The notes beneath the pieces were generated by a model, which saw nothing but the letters and a program-made list of their open reading frames with translations, made no database searches and had not been told where the DNA came from. This document shows, piece by piece, positions 1-9,326 of a stretch of DNA of 12,105 nucleotides. Numbering within the stretch: position 1 is the first letter of the stretch; each line of letters begins with the position of its first letter. Source of the stretch: Phoronis ovalis (Eukaryota; Phoronida; Phoronidae); NCBI GenBank assembly GCA_028565635.1, contig JAOXYB010047713.1, positions 1 through 12,105 of the forward strand, in the 5' to 3' direction. The position numbers and the translations under genes are program-made.

Positions 1-309
1 TAATATATAATGAATATAAGGTGTATCGTCCATATGGATCACTTTTTTCATAAACACCTGAAAATGGGTCCGCTTCACAGAAATGTCCCTAAATATGTCC
101 ACTTTTTGACAAAATCCTTTAAAATGTGTCATTTTTCACAAGTTCATTTAAAGAAGGCTACCCAGGGATTTTCCCCCAAGTCAAAACGCTTAAAAGAGTC
201 CTTTTGTTATGGAAAACCCTAAAAATGAACCAGAATTCCTGAAAATGAATGGATATATTGATTTTGGACTGCACATTGTTTCTGAAAAGAAAGTCAGTAA
301 CCTCGGGGC
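1..309 (-). mobile_element. Copy A of a G-tract-terminus repeat element, reaching or cut by the left window edge
   Basis: This is a diverged inverted copy of the element at 6200-6543. Read on the minus strand it follows that element almost end to end. Shared blocks on the plus strand include CTTCACAGAAATGTCCCTAA near 74-93 and GGACTGCACAT near 266-276. The end GTCAGTAACCTCGGGGC (293-309) is a decayed version of the partner terminus GTCAGTACCCCCGGG. The interior consists of degenerate monomers of about 32 bp with the core AAAATGGGTCC-ACTT. The left terminus is absent or outside the window. An open frame crosses the plus strand at 10-222, but it only follows the low stop density of the repeat and is not a gene. 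Confidence 0.8.
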
Positions 310-854
310 AAAAGCCATTAGCTGTTTTAATGAAACGAAGTTTTTTTAGATCCCATGTTTTGTGATTGTAACATATCTGTCCTGATCAATGTTTTATGGT
401 AGTTTCAACTAGGAAACCAGTCATGGTAGATTTAAGTGTAAATCAGAAAAATTGAATATTCTCTATCATACATGTAGATCTTCAAAAAATTATTAAGAAC
501 TTAAAATATGGAATATTCCATCAGATAGTTATGATTTTAATCCCTTGTTGGCATAAATAACTCTGGTAACCTTAACTTTTAGCTACTTTTAATAAATGTA
601 ATGTTCAAGCATTTTTTACTTTGTTTTCAACTCTTGTTGCTTTATTTATACTGTCTGACTATAATTACAGCAAGCAGCTAGCTGCCTATTACTCTGCATA
701 GTTGAATTTGTTCTGGTAGTTTGTTTTCACCTCTGGGTCTAGTATAAGGAATGTGATTTTTTTATTGGATTTTATGTGTAGGGTAAAGAATTGTTTGTTT
801 TTTATTTCTCTGAATAAGTTGTAATTTTGTTGATTAACGACATATTTTCTTCAG
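310..854. other. AT-rich non-coding stretch, probably intron
   Basis: No reading frame, RNA gene or repeat structure is evident. The last bases (TTGATTAACGACATATTTTCTTCAG) read as a plausible branch-point region, pyrimidine tract and 3' splice acceptor for the exon that starts at 855. This fits the 3' end of an intron whose beginning is outside the window. Confidence 0.5.
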
Positions 855-1008
855 GAAATGGTTAACAAATCCAGTAAGAAAATTTAGTCAACAACCAAAA
901 TCAGAAAAAGGTGATAAATTACCCCCAGCGCCACCTGCCACACCTGAAATGCCTCGTGTGCGAGAAAAACTTGAAAAGCAAGGTAGTAGAGTCTTCACTA
1001 ATTGGAAG
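855..1008 (+). CDS. Internal exon, probable Trio/Kalirin-family Rho GEF linker region
   Basis: The exon candidate starts after the acceptor TTTTCTTCAG. It is open in one frame: the first G completes a split codon and 51 codons follow. The predicted peptide opens KWLTNPVRKFSQQ, continues through a Lys/Glu-rich stretch to a proline cluster (LPPAPPATPEMP, about residues 27-38), and then a charged segment RVREKLEKQ. Trio and Kalirin have a similar Trp-Leu-Thr-x-Pro-Val-Arg motif in the linker after their first DH-PH/SH3 module, which is the basis for the tentative name. It would be part of a cytosolic Rho/Rac exchange factor acting in axon guidance and cell motility. Two donors are possible: AAG|GTAGTA after 982 and AAG|GTTAGT after 1008. 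Base composition is clearly less AT-rich than the flanks. No catalytic domain is in the window, so the family call rests on a short linker. Confidence 0.6.
979..988 (+). promoter_or_regulatory. Alternative 5' splice donor inside the exon
   Basis: CAAG|GTAGTA places a donor at 983-984. Using it shortens the exon to 855-982 and leaves one base (G) of a codon. The acceptor at 5514 supplies the two bases AA, making GAA (Glu). The joined frame then continues EKQ-E-DGHVTREL, which reads as normal protein. The downstream donor at 1009 instead ends in phase 0 and would throw exon 5515 into another frame. The phase match favours the 983 donor for this junction, or a regulated choice between the two. 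Confidence 0.45.
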
Positions 1009-1329
1009 GTTAGTGGTGCATGTTGGTTATCCATAATATGTTTAGGGTATTATACACCTTGATTTGTTTATTGAAGTTCACCAAGTGGTAAGACACACTG
1101 ATTGCAGCCAATTTAACAAGACGGAAGCAGCCAAAGTGCAAGTTCCGTCCAACTTATGAAAATACATGAAATTATTCTTTCTGAATATTTATATATTGTG
1201 TGGATTAGTTGTTTGGATGATGCATACTTAACAACATTCATTTATGCAGATCAGTACTGCTGTAACTGTGTTCCCCACAAAACGTCCTTAACACACTATA
1301 TGCGTGCACTTGGTTGAGCCACTAGTCTC

Positions 1330-1407
1330 AAACCCAAAGGTTCCAAGCATTCTCCGTATGAGTTATTGTTCAGTAATTTAATGCGGCATGCTGGGAACTT
1401 TGGGTTT
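1330..1407. repeat. Fold-back: 21-bp arms with a 37-bp loop
   Basis: The arm at 1330-1350 (AAACCCAAAGGTTCCAAGCA plus T) pairs with 1388-1407 (ATGCTGGGAACTTTGGGTTT). The pairing has one mismatch and one missing base. Weak pairing may extend into the loop. It could be a short MITE remnant or a structured RNA segment within the presumed intron. No target-site duplication was recognised. Confidence 0.6.
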
Positions 1408-2189
1408 CCGTGTAGATCATAAAAGAAGTGCATGGAAAAATATTGGAACAGGCTGATGTGTGGTAGTGACCTCTGGTGGACATATATTGCTTATATCTGC
1501 CTTGAAATGAATAACTGCATACAGAAATTAAGTATTCACAGTATAAACATAATATGCTTTCATTTATGAAATACATTTAACAAACTATTGGAAAATGTTA
1601 TTAATGCATATTTTTTGCACAGATGTATAAAAAGAGAACTTAAATACAATATACAGTTGTGCAGTTCCCAGGACACAAAATGATGATTAAACCTTTTAGC
1701 AGCAGTCTTTTAAATGAAAATTCTGTGTGTGTGTTTATCTTGCTCACAACTAAATTGAAATCTTCCTAAGCTATTCCACTGGTTAATTGTAATCCAATCA
1801 AGTGACTGCGGTTATAAGAGACTTGTTCTAAATTATTCATATTTAAGTGAAGACATAGCTGGAATATTTTTAGATCTTTATACCTCATATGTTTGAATAA
1901 TACTTTAAAATTGGTCACTATGGCAATGAGAAGAATAAAAGACGTCATATATTGTTATCTCTTAGCTTAATGTTATTTCTAAATGTTGAAAAAATAAAGT
2001 CTTATTCTTGTGTTTAATAGTTAGCATACAATTCTATGCAGATTTCCATGTATAAATTGTTGTAGATTTTAAATTTTAAATATTCGAATTGTCTCCAACT
2101 GTAGATACTTATTTGTGAATGTAGGTGTTTGACAGTACAGAAATAAAATCAATCCGTTATGTATTAGTGATATTCCTGTTGTGGATCTG

Positions 2190-2211
2190 TTAATAAATAA
2201 GTATTTATTAA
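2190..2211. repeat. Perfect AT-only palindrome
   Basis: TTAATAAATA and TATTTATTAA form a 10-bp perfect stem around a two-base centre. In sequence this AT-rich such palindromes arise often, so no function is assigned. Confidence 0.5.
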
Positions 2212-5166
2212 TCCTTACTATTTTCTACCTGCACAGTTTCACCATTTAATTTCTGTATACTCAAAAGCTAAATAGCATTTAATTAAACATTCTAGGAAAT
2301 CCCAGGTAGCTCATTACGATGTCTGATGTATACACTCTCTGAATTAACATGTTTGATCAGCTGAATGCGTGCCCTGATCTTAGTGTGCTATTTGAGGCAG
2401 AAATGTTTGAGAATCGTTACATATATAAGTTTGATCAGATCGGACCTTCTGTATCCTTATTTTACATTATTATAAGAGAACAGGAAAAAAATGAATTATT
2501 TGAAATTTTAGCTGATTGGACTGAAAAGGAAGTAAAAAAATATTAACAAACTATATATGAAAGTATTCAATCACTTTCTTACGTAATCAACACTTTAATT
2601 AGATAGGACTTCATCAGATCATAGAGGTGCTCATGTAATTATATACACATGATAGTGATGAGCCCATTATAAACATACAAAATCTGAATTATTTGTGTTT
2701 ATTTTTTTCGCAAGTGTACATATATAAACAAATTCTGTTGCCATCACAAAATGTTAAGTTTTAATGCAGAAGACATTAGAATTGTAAAGATTTCTTTATA
2801 CTATAGATAGGGATATATGCACAGAGGGTAATAAGCTGATTCTGAATGAAATGTAGAGCAGTTTGTCAATTTGTTTAATTAATACAGATGGAAGTCATCA
2901 TAATGTAGGAAATGCATAAGTATCCTTAGTTACCTCCCAGGACTATTTTATATGATTGAGAATATTCATGTCATATTCTAATGTAGATGAAACGATTGTA
3001 AAATAAAAGGAAATATTTACCTCGCTTTTAAAAAGTACTTTACAAGGGTTGTATTTAAAAAAGTAATCTATCTATTAGACAGAGTTCATCAGAATTCTGC
3101 ACTTGCAACGTAATTAAATTGTATTGGGCAAATTACAGGAAGAGTTTAATAAAGTAAGAGGAAAGTATAACACTGCTTCAGTAGGTATTGCATGCTACAA
3201 ATAACACTAGGATGCAATTACACAGGAACGTCATTTCATCAAACAATGTGACAGCATAGGATATCTTTTGCATTACTGGGGTATAAATTATTGATGATGA
3301 AGACAATTTTCTGTAATTTAGTTTATTTTGGCAGTTTCAATTTCAAAGAACACTTCTTAGGATGCACATTGGATTGGGAACATGAACATTTATTTTTTCC
3401 AGACCAGTGTTTGTAGATTTACATATAGACAGTTATTTTCACGAAATATATATTTATTATTTATGTGCAACTGTGATTGCATTTAAAAGCAAAATTACAT
3501 GCTGCTTGCTGGATAAATATTGATTGCTTATCATTCACATGAGATTTTAAACAATAAATAAATCCTGGTTAATTAACAAGGATACGATGGGAATGCTGAA
3601 CAAAACTGATAAATCCTGAAAATTTTGTGTAAAGAAGTTAACCAGAAATACAGAAAAAAGGCATTTACGATATCTAGGATAATAATTGTAGTTAGCATTT
3701 ATGTAGCTAGGAGATCTTATGAAACTCTCTATGTCTATCTGCGTGCAAGATCGGTACTGTGTATATAACAACATATTAATTTATGGAATTTAATTATGCA
3801 TTATCACCGATCGGGAGATATTAAAGACATTGACCGAGTTTGTTTTGAGACATAATGAAGATATTGTTGGTGTTTTTAAGCTTGACACACATTTACTTTT
3901 AAGTTTGTTCATAGCCTTATCGCAGCAGGTAGTTGTGTGTTTGTAACAATATTATTCTCACAGTTAAGGGCGTGGTTGTGTAATTTTGAGCTAATTATTA
4001 CTGGGAAGAATATTCATATAAATGCATAGCAGACTCATGACTAAGGAGTATATACATTAAGACAGTTGTATGTGCAGGCCAGCGTCATCAGCAGACTTAT
4101 TTCCTATCGAAATCTTTGTTTGATATTTAATCATGAAATCAATGATTTCTAAGTCGAAAACATTTTAGTGTTTGATATTTATGTATTGATGAATTTATAT
4201 TAAAAGAATTCTACAAAACTTTTAAGTGACTGGATTATTGTATTAAGGTACTGGAAATTTCTGCTTGCCAAGCTTTAAGTATGGTAGCTGCATAGTAAGT
4301 AACATTGATTTTGCCAGTTAACATGTCAGCAGACAATGAGGAAGAAAGTAATTTTGGATCTTCTGAGAATTGTTTACCAATAGGTATAGTGACCTTTAAA
4401 CTTATTTCTGTGAAGGATTTCATTACCAAAAGAATTCTTGTTCTGTTCCAAATTTAACCTTGGTTACATTCTTAACATATGAGTTTATGATATGACTGAT
4501 TCCTGGTTACTATGGTAGTACTGTCTGCTAGAAGTTAAGGATAACATGTTACCATGGAAACATAATTTGATACTGATGCTGTTTTGCAGCCAATAGTTGA
4601 GATTACCATTCTTGTAAAGTATTGATGACCTTACTATGTAAATACACATTGGCAACTGGTTGATGTATCAGAGTAGCAGCATTTGAACAAACTTCACAGA
4701 ATACTAATAGCTGAGTTCAACCCTGACTAAGGCTGATGAGCCAAAGAGAGAACTTTTGATTTTCTACTTAATGTATTTACATTTTATCTGGAAACCATTG
4801 TTCTGGGATTATTTTATTATGGTAGATTTTTAAAGATTTTAATTTTTAGAATCACATTTTTTATTACATAGATTCATGGAAAAGTTCAGTTGAAGGATTT
4901 CCATTGTTATTTAATGTATTCCGGTAATAAGGATACACTGGATATATTTAGAACCTGTGGCAGCAATGTTTAATGGTTTTCCCTTACTTCCTGGTTAAAG
5001 ACACATTTTGATTTGATCTGTTCTTAAAGGACATGCATATAAACGGCGACCTGAAAGAAAATATGATTAGTTATTAGTTGTACTTTTAGTGACAAGACAA
5101 TTTGATAGGGATAAATTTGAGTGTGGATATATATGTATGTTCTTGAGGATTAATAACATCATAAAC

Positions 5167-5259
5167 ATGTCAGTGACATCAGAATGGTGTCGCAGTTCCT
5201 TATCATGGTTTGTAAGGATGAGTTTAGGGATTGCTCAACCTCATGACGATACTGAACAG
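5167..5259 (+). other. Possible weak exon ending at a strong donor
   Basis: ACTGAACAG|GTATGTAC at 5259/5260 matches the 5' splice consensus well. The frame ending in phase 0 there is open back through an ATG at 5167 and further upstream to 5089. The proximal peptide is SWFVRMSLGIAQPHDDTEQ. The candidate acceptor (GGTGTCGCAG, ending 5195) has a poor pyrimidine tract. It could be an alternative first exon or cassette exon of the gene above, or a chance donor. No family is recognised. Confidence 0.15.
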
Positions 5260-5440
5260 GTATGTACAAGTTTTTAATATGATCTACAGGTAATTAATCA
5301 TACTGGGCAGTTATGGGTATAAAGAAGGTTAAAAAAGGTTGGAAAGTTAAGTAGAGGAAGAACTGCCTCCTTGTCTGAAGTTTATAAGGCCTGAAATAAA
5401 GTTGTGTTTCCAATAACAGTGTGGAAAAAAATAGGGTAGC

Positions 5441-5456
5441 TAGGTAGGTAGGTAGG
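5441..5456 (+). repeat. (TAGG)4 microsatellite
   Basis: Four uninterrupted TAGG units, followed by GAATTTTTTTTATT. It lies about 60 bp upstream of the exon acceptor at 5514 and is likely to vary in length. Confidence 0.8.
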
Positions 5457-5514
5457 GAATTTTTTTTATTTAACTGAGAAGTACAGGGAGAAATATTGGA
5501 GTTTGTGTTTGCAG

Positions 5515-5624
5515 AAGATGGTCATGTTACCAGGGAACTATCTTATTTTGTCTATGAAGTACTCACCCATCGACGCCAGCTGGAAGATCCAAACTCTTGC
5601 CCAATGTCAATTGAGTCACAATAA
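5515..5624 (+). CDS. Second exon of the Trio/Kalirin-like gene, possibly 3' terminal
   Basis: The exon follows the acceptor GTTTGTGTTTGCAG. In the frame that takes one base from the previous exon it encodes EDGHVTRELSYFVYEVL, then THRRQLEDPNSCPMSIESQ and a TAA at 5622-5624. The peptide is helix-like and charged, unlike the AT-biased translations nearby. The pattern hydrophobic-x-x-Glu-Leu ending in Leu-Glu-Asp loosely recalls a conserved helix in the Trio/Kalirin linker before the second GEF module; this is from memory and not aligned. AATAAA overlaps the stop, so the exon may end a short isoform. Otherwise the exon would have to leave through a weak donor (CCAAT|GTCAAT at 5605/5606). The alternative frame (KMVMLPGNYLILS) is open to 5736 and would be read from the phase-0 donor at 1008; it looks less protein-like. 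Confidence 0.45.
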
Positions 5625-5665
5625 ATTTTTAGTGCACTTTTTGGTCTGTGTGATATTTTCTACAT
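5620..5665 (+). terminator. Candidate polyadenylation signal overlapping the stop codon
   Basis: AATAAA occupies 5620-5625 and contains the TAA stop at 5622-5624. A GT/T-rich stretch (TTTTTGGTCTGTGTGATATT, from about 5637) lies at the usual distance for a downstream element. If it is used, the transcript would have a 3' UTR of only some 10-30 bases. AATAAA is common by chance in AT-rich DNA, so its position at the stop is the only special point. Confidence 0.3.
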
Positions 5666-5732
5666 TTTTTGATAGCAGTTTATATATGCATGTACAAACA
5701 GAAAATCGTTGTCTGGCGATAGAAACTTTAAG

Positions 5733-5795
5733 GTAGGCCTAAAAATTAGGATTGGTCGGGTTACCGAAAACACACAACTTTTTATTTTAGGCCTA
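5733..5795. repeat. Inverted TAGGCCTA-containing repeat
   Basis: TAGGCCTAAAAATTA at about 5733 and TTATTTTAGGCCTAATTA at about 5779 are near inverted copies around a 32-bp spacer. TAGGCCTA is itself a palindrome. This short structure lies immediately left of the 46-bp tandem duplication. Confidence 0.45.
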
Positions 5796-5816
5796 ATTAC
5801 CAAAATTAATACAAGA

Positions 5817-5910
5817 ACAGTATACAGTATCTGTACGCATGCATACACAATGTTGTGTTCATACAGTATACAGTATCTGTACGCATGCATACACAATGTT
5901 GTGTTCATAC
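5817..5910 (+). repeat. Perfect 46-bp tandem duplication
   Basis: Two head-to-tail units (5817-5862 and 5863-5908) are identical base for base, and the next two bases (AC) begin a third. Each unit contains ACAGTATACAGTATCTGTAC and the palindromic ATGCAT. Perfect identity in otherwise diverged surroundings suggests a recent event. Open frames on both strands here (5709-5945 and the minus strand 5660-5908) only reflect the repetition. Confidence 0.95.
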
Positions 5911-6199
5911 ATTTGTGTTTGACACTGTGGTCAGTTTTTCTGTGATGTTAAAACAATTATTATTGCAGCAATTATCACAATTGCCCTAGTTCCCAGTATT
6001 ATAAGTACAAAAAATACAGTGGTTTGCAATGAATAGTTAAGCAGAAATGAATGTTTTGATCAGATGTATGTATATATATCCTAGAATAATGATATAAAAA
6101 TTGAATTATCAAATTATAAGCCAATATCTTCAGCGATAGGAATCAGATTGTGACATTCTAATCGTACAAAACTACTTTTTGTCATTTTATTATTATTGG
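5911..6199. other. AT-rich spacer without a recognised feature
   Basis: No gene, RNA or structured repeat was seen. The last bases contain ATTATT (6192-6197), which may be one side of a target duplication for the element that follows. Confidence 0.5.
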
Positions 6200-6543
6200 C
6201 CCGGGGGTACTGACCATATTTTTAGACGGGGATGTGCAGCCCAAACTCAAATATCCACCCATTTTCGGGGATTTGTACTCAAAAATGGACCCACTTTTAG
6301 GGTTTTCTGTCACAGAAAGGATCCATTTTTAAGGTTTTCTCTTGAAAAAATTCCCTGGAGTTGCTAAATAAAATCATGAAAAAGTGACATATTTTTAGGG
6401 ATTCTGTTGAAAAGTGGACCCATTTTTAGGGACATTTCTGTGAAGTGGACCCAGTTTTGGAGATTTATCGGTGAAAAATTACCCATTTGAGTGGCACACC
6501 CCCCCCCATATTCATCATATATATGTAAGTACCCTCCCCCAGG
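6200..6543 (+). mobile_element. Copy B of the G-tract-terminus element with 32-33 bp internal monomers
   Basis: The left end CCCGGGGGTACTGACC (6200-6215) is mirrored at the right by GTAAGTACCCTCCCCCAGG (6525-6543), which gives short terminal inverted repeats with a GGGGGTACT core. The interior is a run of degenerate monomers built on GTGGACCCATTTTTAGGGA. Their anchors lie at about 6252, 6285, 6318, 6383, 6413 and 6444, a spacing of roughly 30-33 bp or double that. ATTATT at 6192-6197 and 6544-6549 could be a target duplication, though it is low complexity. No transposase is present, so the element is non-autonomous. The open frame on the plus strand to 6367 is a by-product of the repeat. It matches the copy at 1-309 in opposite orientation. 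Confidence 0.8.
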
Positions 6544-7360
6544 ATTATTTGCAGTTAGAAATAGTAATATAGTCTTTCCTTAATACTAATGAAGCTACAT
6601 ACCTATAAATTCCACCCCATTTGGCCAGGTCAGCTTTGTGGGTTTTTTGTATCATTAAACTATTACACACCTGTCAAGATAGCTAAGTGTTTTTGCAGGA
6701 GATTGGATGTCCTTAGAATTTTTTCTAGTGATGCCATAGTAGAACTTAGATGATATTAAATACCAGAGACATGATAGCTATGCATTCTAAAATACTGGAC
6801 AAAAAGCATTAGATTCATACAAAAATTGAATCATTTTGCTTTCATAATGCATTATTTACTAATCCATAAAAAAAAAATTCACTTGCAAAATTCCACTATC
6901 ACTTGAATGCCAAATTATCCTGATGGGCCTTGGCAAATATGAAATAAATAATGTAGCACTTTCTTAATGTCATTTAGTTATTTCTATATAAAAAAAAGTC
7001 ACTAAACCTTCACAATGCCTTATTCCAGATATTAGGTAAGAATAAAAAATGAGCTCTTCTGGCTACCCATCTTGGAATGGTTTGAAGAAGAAACCAGAGT
7101 ATATTATTAATGAGGTTTAACAAGATTCCATAAAATACATTGAGTGTCTGGTTTTTAATCCCGTTTATTATACGATCTATATATATTTTTAAATACAGAA
7201 AACAGTGGTTAAATTTGTTTAAGTTATAACACTGTATGTAATTATTCTTTTTTTAATAATAATTGCTGGTGCGTGTAAGCCAGCAAGTCTCCTGTACATT
7301 TTTGCTTCCAATTTTCATCAAGCTGTCAGAAACAGTTCGAGGTACAGTTATAGTATTTAA
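6544..7360. other. Non-coding AT-rich stretch
   Basis: No supported gene. Present are A/T runs, a 7-bp stem (TTGCTGG/CCAGCAA, 7263-7286), and a 23-codon open frame from an ATG at 7049 to a TAA ending at 7120, without context that would make it a gene. TTATTCCAG and GTAAGA flank only 7 bases at 7029-7035, which is most likely chance. Confidence 0.5.
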
Positions 7361-7493
7361 GGTGTGCTATCCAGAGGTATAAAGCCATCGTTGATCTTGA
7401 AGTCATAGCAAAGTAGTTAATATGTACTATGTGACTATCTCATGGGCTAATATTCAAAATGCAATACCTCTGGTACCCATGCTGGAGTGCACC
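7361..7493. repeat. Extended fold-back, possible small MITE
   Basis: CCAGAGGTAT (7371-7380) is perfectly complementary to ATACCTCTGG (7464-7473). Outside it GGTG (7361) pairs with CACC (7490-7493). Inside it AAGCCA/GGGCT and AGTCATAG/CTATGTGACT give further interrupted pairing. The nested order suggests one interrupted hairpin about 130 bp long. It could be a decayed fold-back transposon or a structured RNA. Confidence 0.5.
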
Positions 7494-8905
7494 TATTATA
7501 TTGTGATTTCACAGTGTATTATGTAAACAAGTTTCAATTTTCTATTCATAAACTACATACCAACCAAGGTAATTAACCATGTTGTTTGGCTATTGCTTTG
7601 AAAAGTGTATTTGTTAGTGGACTAAGAAGAAATGGGGCTTTATTCTGCATGCTTTTATGCCTATACCCCCATTTATATGTATTTATTCCCTGTAGTTGGG
7701 ACAATTTTCGGATATAGTAAAAAAATCTGGTATCTTATGTTACCCAAGGACTTAAAAAAATCATGGATATCTGCATAAAATATTTTGTCAGGTTTTTGGT
7801 AAGTGTAACATTGGAACGATACTTTGCAGGTTTTTGATTAATGAATTTTAAATCTCTTAGAGCTTCTTATTGGAATATAAATATAAACATCATATGCAGC
7901 ACAGGATCAATGTAGTTGTTATAATAGTCCCAGAGCAGTTGCAGTTCTAAGTTCCTATTGAACTTGCCAGTACAAAGCGCAATATGTGTACCTTTGGATT
8001 TGAACTGTTTTTATCAGTATTAGAAAACTGTTTCTGCATTGAACAAAAACAGGTTTGACCCAAAAGATGTGCGCAAAATTCAAATGTTCATCTGTTCAAG
8101 TTATTGACATGTTTGTAAAAATGAATTAATAGAATGGTAATCAGCATAATGGTAACATGCTATTTTTCTATTGATTTATGACTATCCATTGAGAGTAATT
8201 TAGTAAATTTGTTTCTTATTGTTCTCTGCAGAGAAAAAAAATATTAAACTTTAATATCCAGGCACATATTGGATCAGTTTTAGTGTTTTTTTTAAGTGTT
8301 TCCTGGAGTAAATTTTCTGTTTGTTAGTTTTTCAGATACTGGGTCTGGCAGTACTTATTAGTTGGTGTTGCTAAAGTCGAAGCACACACAATTAGGGGTT
8401 TCTTATGCTTTAGATAGCGATCCGTACTATAAAAAAAATGCTTCCAGAGGGGCGATTATTGATTTTTTTTGTTCTACTAGCATGAAGGTTTACTATTTTT
8501 CAAACCTTTTTTGTGACACATGAAGAAGATTTAGCAGAAGTTCTGAATGTAAAGCAAAAATTTTGTATTTAAAAGAATAAAGCATATTTACGCCTCATGC
8601 ATTGCAAAGAGTGGTCCCGTGAGATAGCTGGAAGTGGCTGGAGAAGCTGAAAACGTGACTGCAATTAATGCTGTATCTATATTCTTGAGTATTGTCAGAT
8701 TGTTGGTCTGGCATATATGTAATAAGAAAACTTTGTGTTGTATACCAGCATGGAAACACAATTATTGTGAAAGTGACAGACAAAAAATGTTAGTCACCTC
8801 AACTATTCACAGCATGGAAATTCCATGGTGACAAGACTCAAAAAGCATATCAAAGAAAGAAAATAGCCAGTATAGGTAATAAATTGTACTTGCTTTGATT
8901 CAATT
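7494..8905. other. Non-coding AT-rich stretch
   Basis: Nothing beyond simple A/T-rich sequence could be supported. Opposite-strand open frames at 8595-8831 overlap each other and show no recognisable motif. AATT at 8902-8905 may be the left target duplication of the next element. Confidence 0.5.
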
Positions 8906-9326
8906 CCGGGGGGGTACTGTCATTCAAAGTCACTATGTATCTATGTGCCATCCAATAGGCCCCCTTTTTTCTGCTACCGCTTTTACCACAGGGTATGCTT
9001 TTCACCTCCTTAATGCCTTATTTACCGCAGGGAATACTTTGCTTGTGGGATATTTACCACACGATATATTTCTTGGAAAACACATTTACGACAGGTATGA
9101 AAAATTAAGGTTCATAAATTCTCATAATTTTTTACCAGGTATACTAATGAAATTTAACCCAGGGTATCTATTTCGGGAGTTATTTACAACAGTATATAAT
9201 TTTCATGTTTATTTTCATTTATGGCAGGGTATATTTGTGGAGACCTTTATTTACCACAGGGTCAGTTTTTTTTTACCTGGCCTGCACACTCCTACCAACC
9301 TTTTTGTCAAGTACCCCCCCCCCCCC
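8906..9326 (+). mobile_element. Element C: G-tract-start/C-tract-end element with TTTACCACAGGGTAT-like monomers
   Basis: The left end CCGGGGGGGTACTG (8906-8919) and right end CAAGTAC followed by 13 C (9308-9326) are terminal inverted repeats of the same GGGGGTACT type as the element at 6200. AATT at 8902-8905 and 9327-9330 is a candidate 4-bp target duplication. The interior holds about nine degenerate copies of TTTACCACAGGGTAT, starting near 8983, 9022, 9054, 9086, 9132, 9154, 9184, 9219 and 9250. Spacing is irregular at 22-46 bp. One frame on the plus strand (8895-9392, 165 codons) stays open across the whole element. I recall similar GGGGTACT elements with GGGTAT-type monomers from other marine invertebrates. 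No transposase is encoded. Confidence 0.75.
9314..9326 (+). repeat. C13 homopolymer at the element end
   Basis: An uninterrupted run of 13 C. The equivalent G tracts are 7 long at 8908 and 12 long at 10767. Assemblies and reads are unreliable in such runs, so the exact length is uncertain. Confidence 0.85.

Larger units (their letters stand above)
1009..5514 (+). other. Putative 4.5-kb intron without a supported gene
   Basis: The stretch is AT-rich with stops in all frames. The longest open frames (for example 2349-2546 and the minus strand at 3547-3774) have the Ile/Lys/Asn/Tyr-rich composition expected of random AT-rich sequence and no recognisable motif. Local structures are a fold-back at 1330-1407, a 10-bp hairpin at 2190-2211 and a TAGG microsatellite at 5441-5456. 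A CAG|GTATGT donor-like site at 5259/5260 is noted separately. The 3' end (GTTTGTGTTTGCAG) is a good acceptor. Confidence 0.45.

Noticed and set aside
10-222. 70-codon open frame on the plus strand
   Set aside because: It lies wholly within repeat copy A and mirrors the monomer structure of the element at 6200-6543; it is not a gene.
2349-2546. 65-codon open frame with a charged C-terminal half (ADWTEKEVKKY)
   Set aside because: Composition is AT-driven (Ile, Lys, Asn, Tyr), no family is recognised and no promoter or splice context is visible. Conservation in a related genome would be needed to revive it.
3547-3774. 75-codon minus-strand open frame
   Set aside because: Its Ile/Tyr/Phe/Leu/Ser-rich translation is typical of random AT-rich DNA, and no motif is seen.
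5660-5945. Open frames on both strands across the 46-bp duplication
   Set aside because: The repeated peptide segments follow directly from the duplicated DNA.
6179-6367. 62-codon open frame starting just before element B
   Set aside because: It runs through the G-tract terminus and tandem monomers; low stop density in the repeat explains it.
7029-7035. Seven-base microexon between TTATTCCAG and GTAAGA
   Set aside because: Such pairs occur by chance in long AT-rich introns, and there is no frame or transcript evidence.
8595-8831. Overlapping opposite-strand open frames of about 62-65 codons
   Set aside because: Each is the shadow of the other in a stretch with few stops; neither has recognisable motifs or supporting signals.
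8906-9326. CRISPR-like array in the repeated monomers
   Set aside because: Monomers are degenerate and irregularly spaced, there are no unique spacers of constant length, and the context is eukaryotic.
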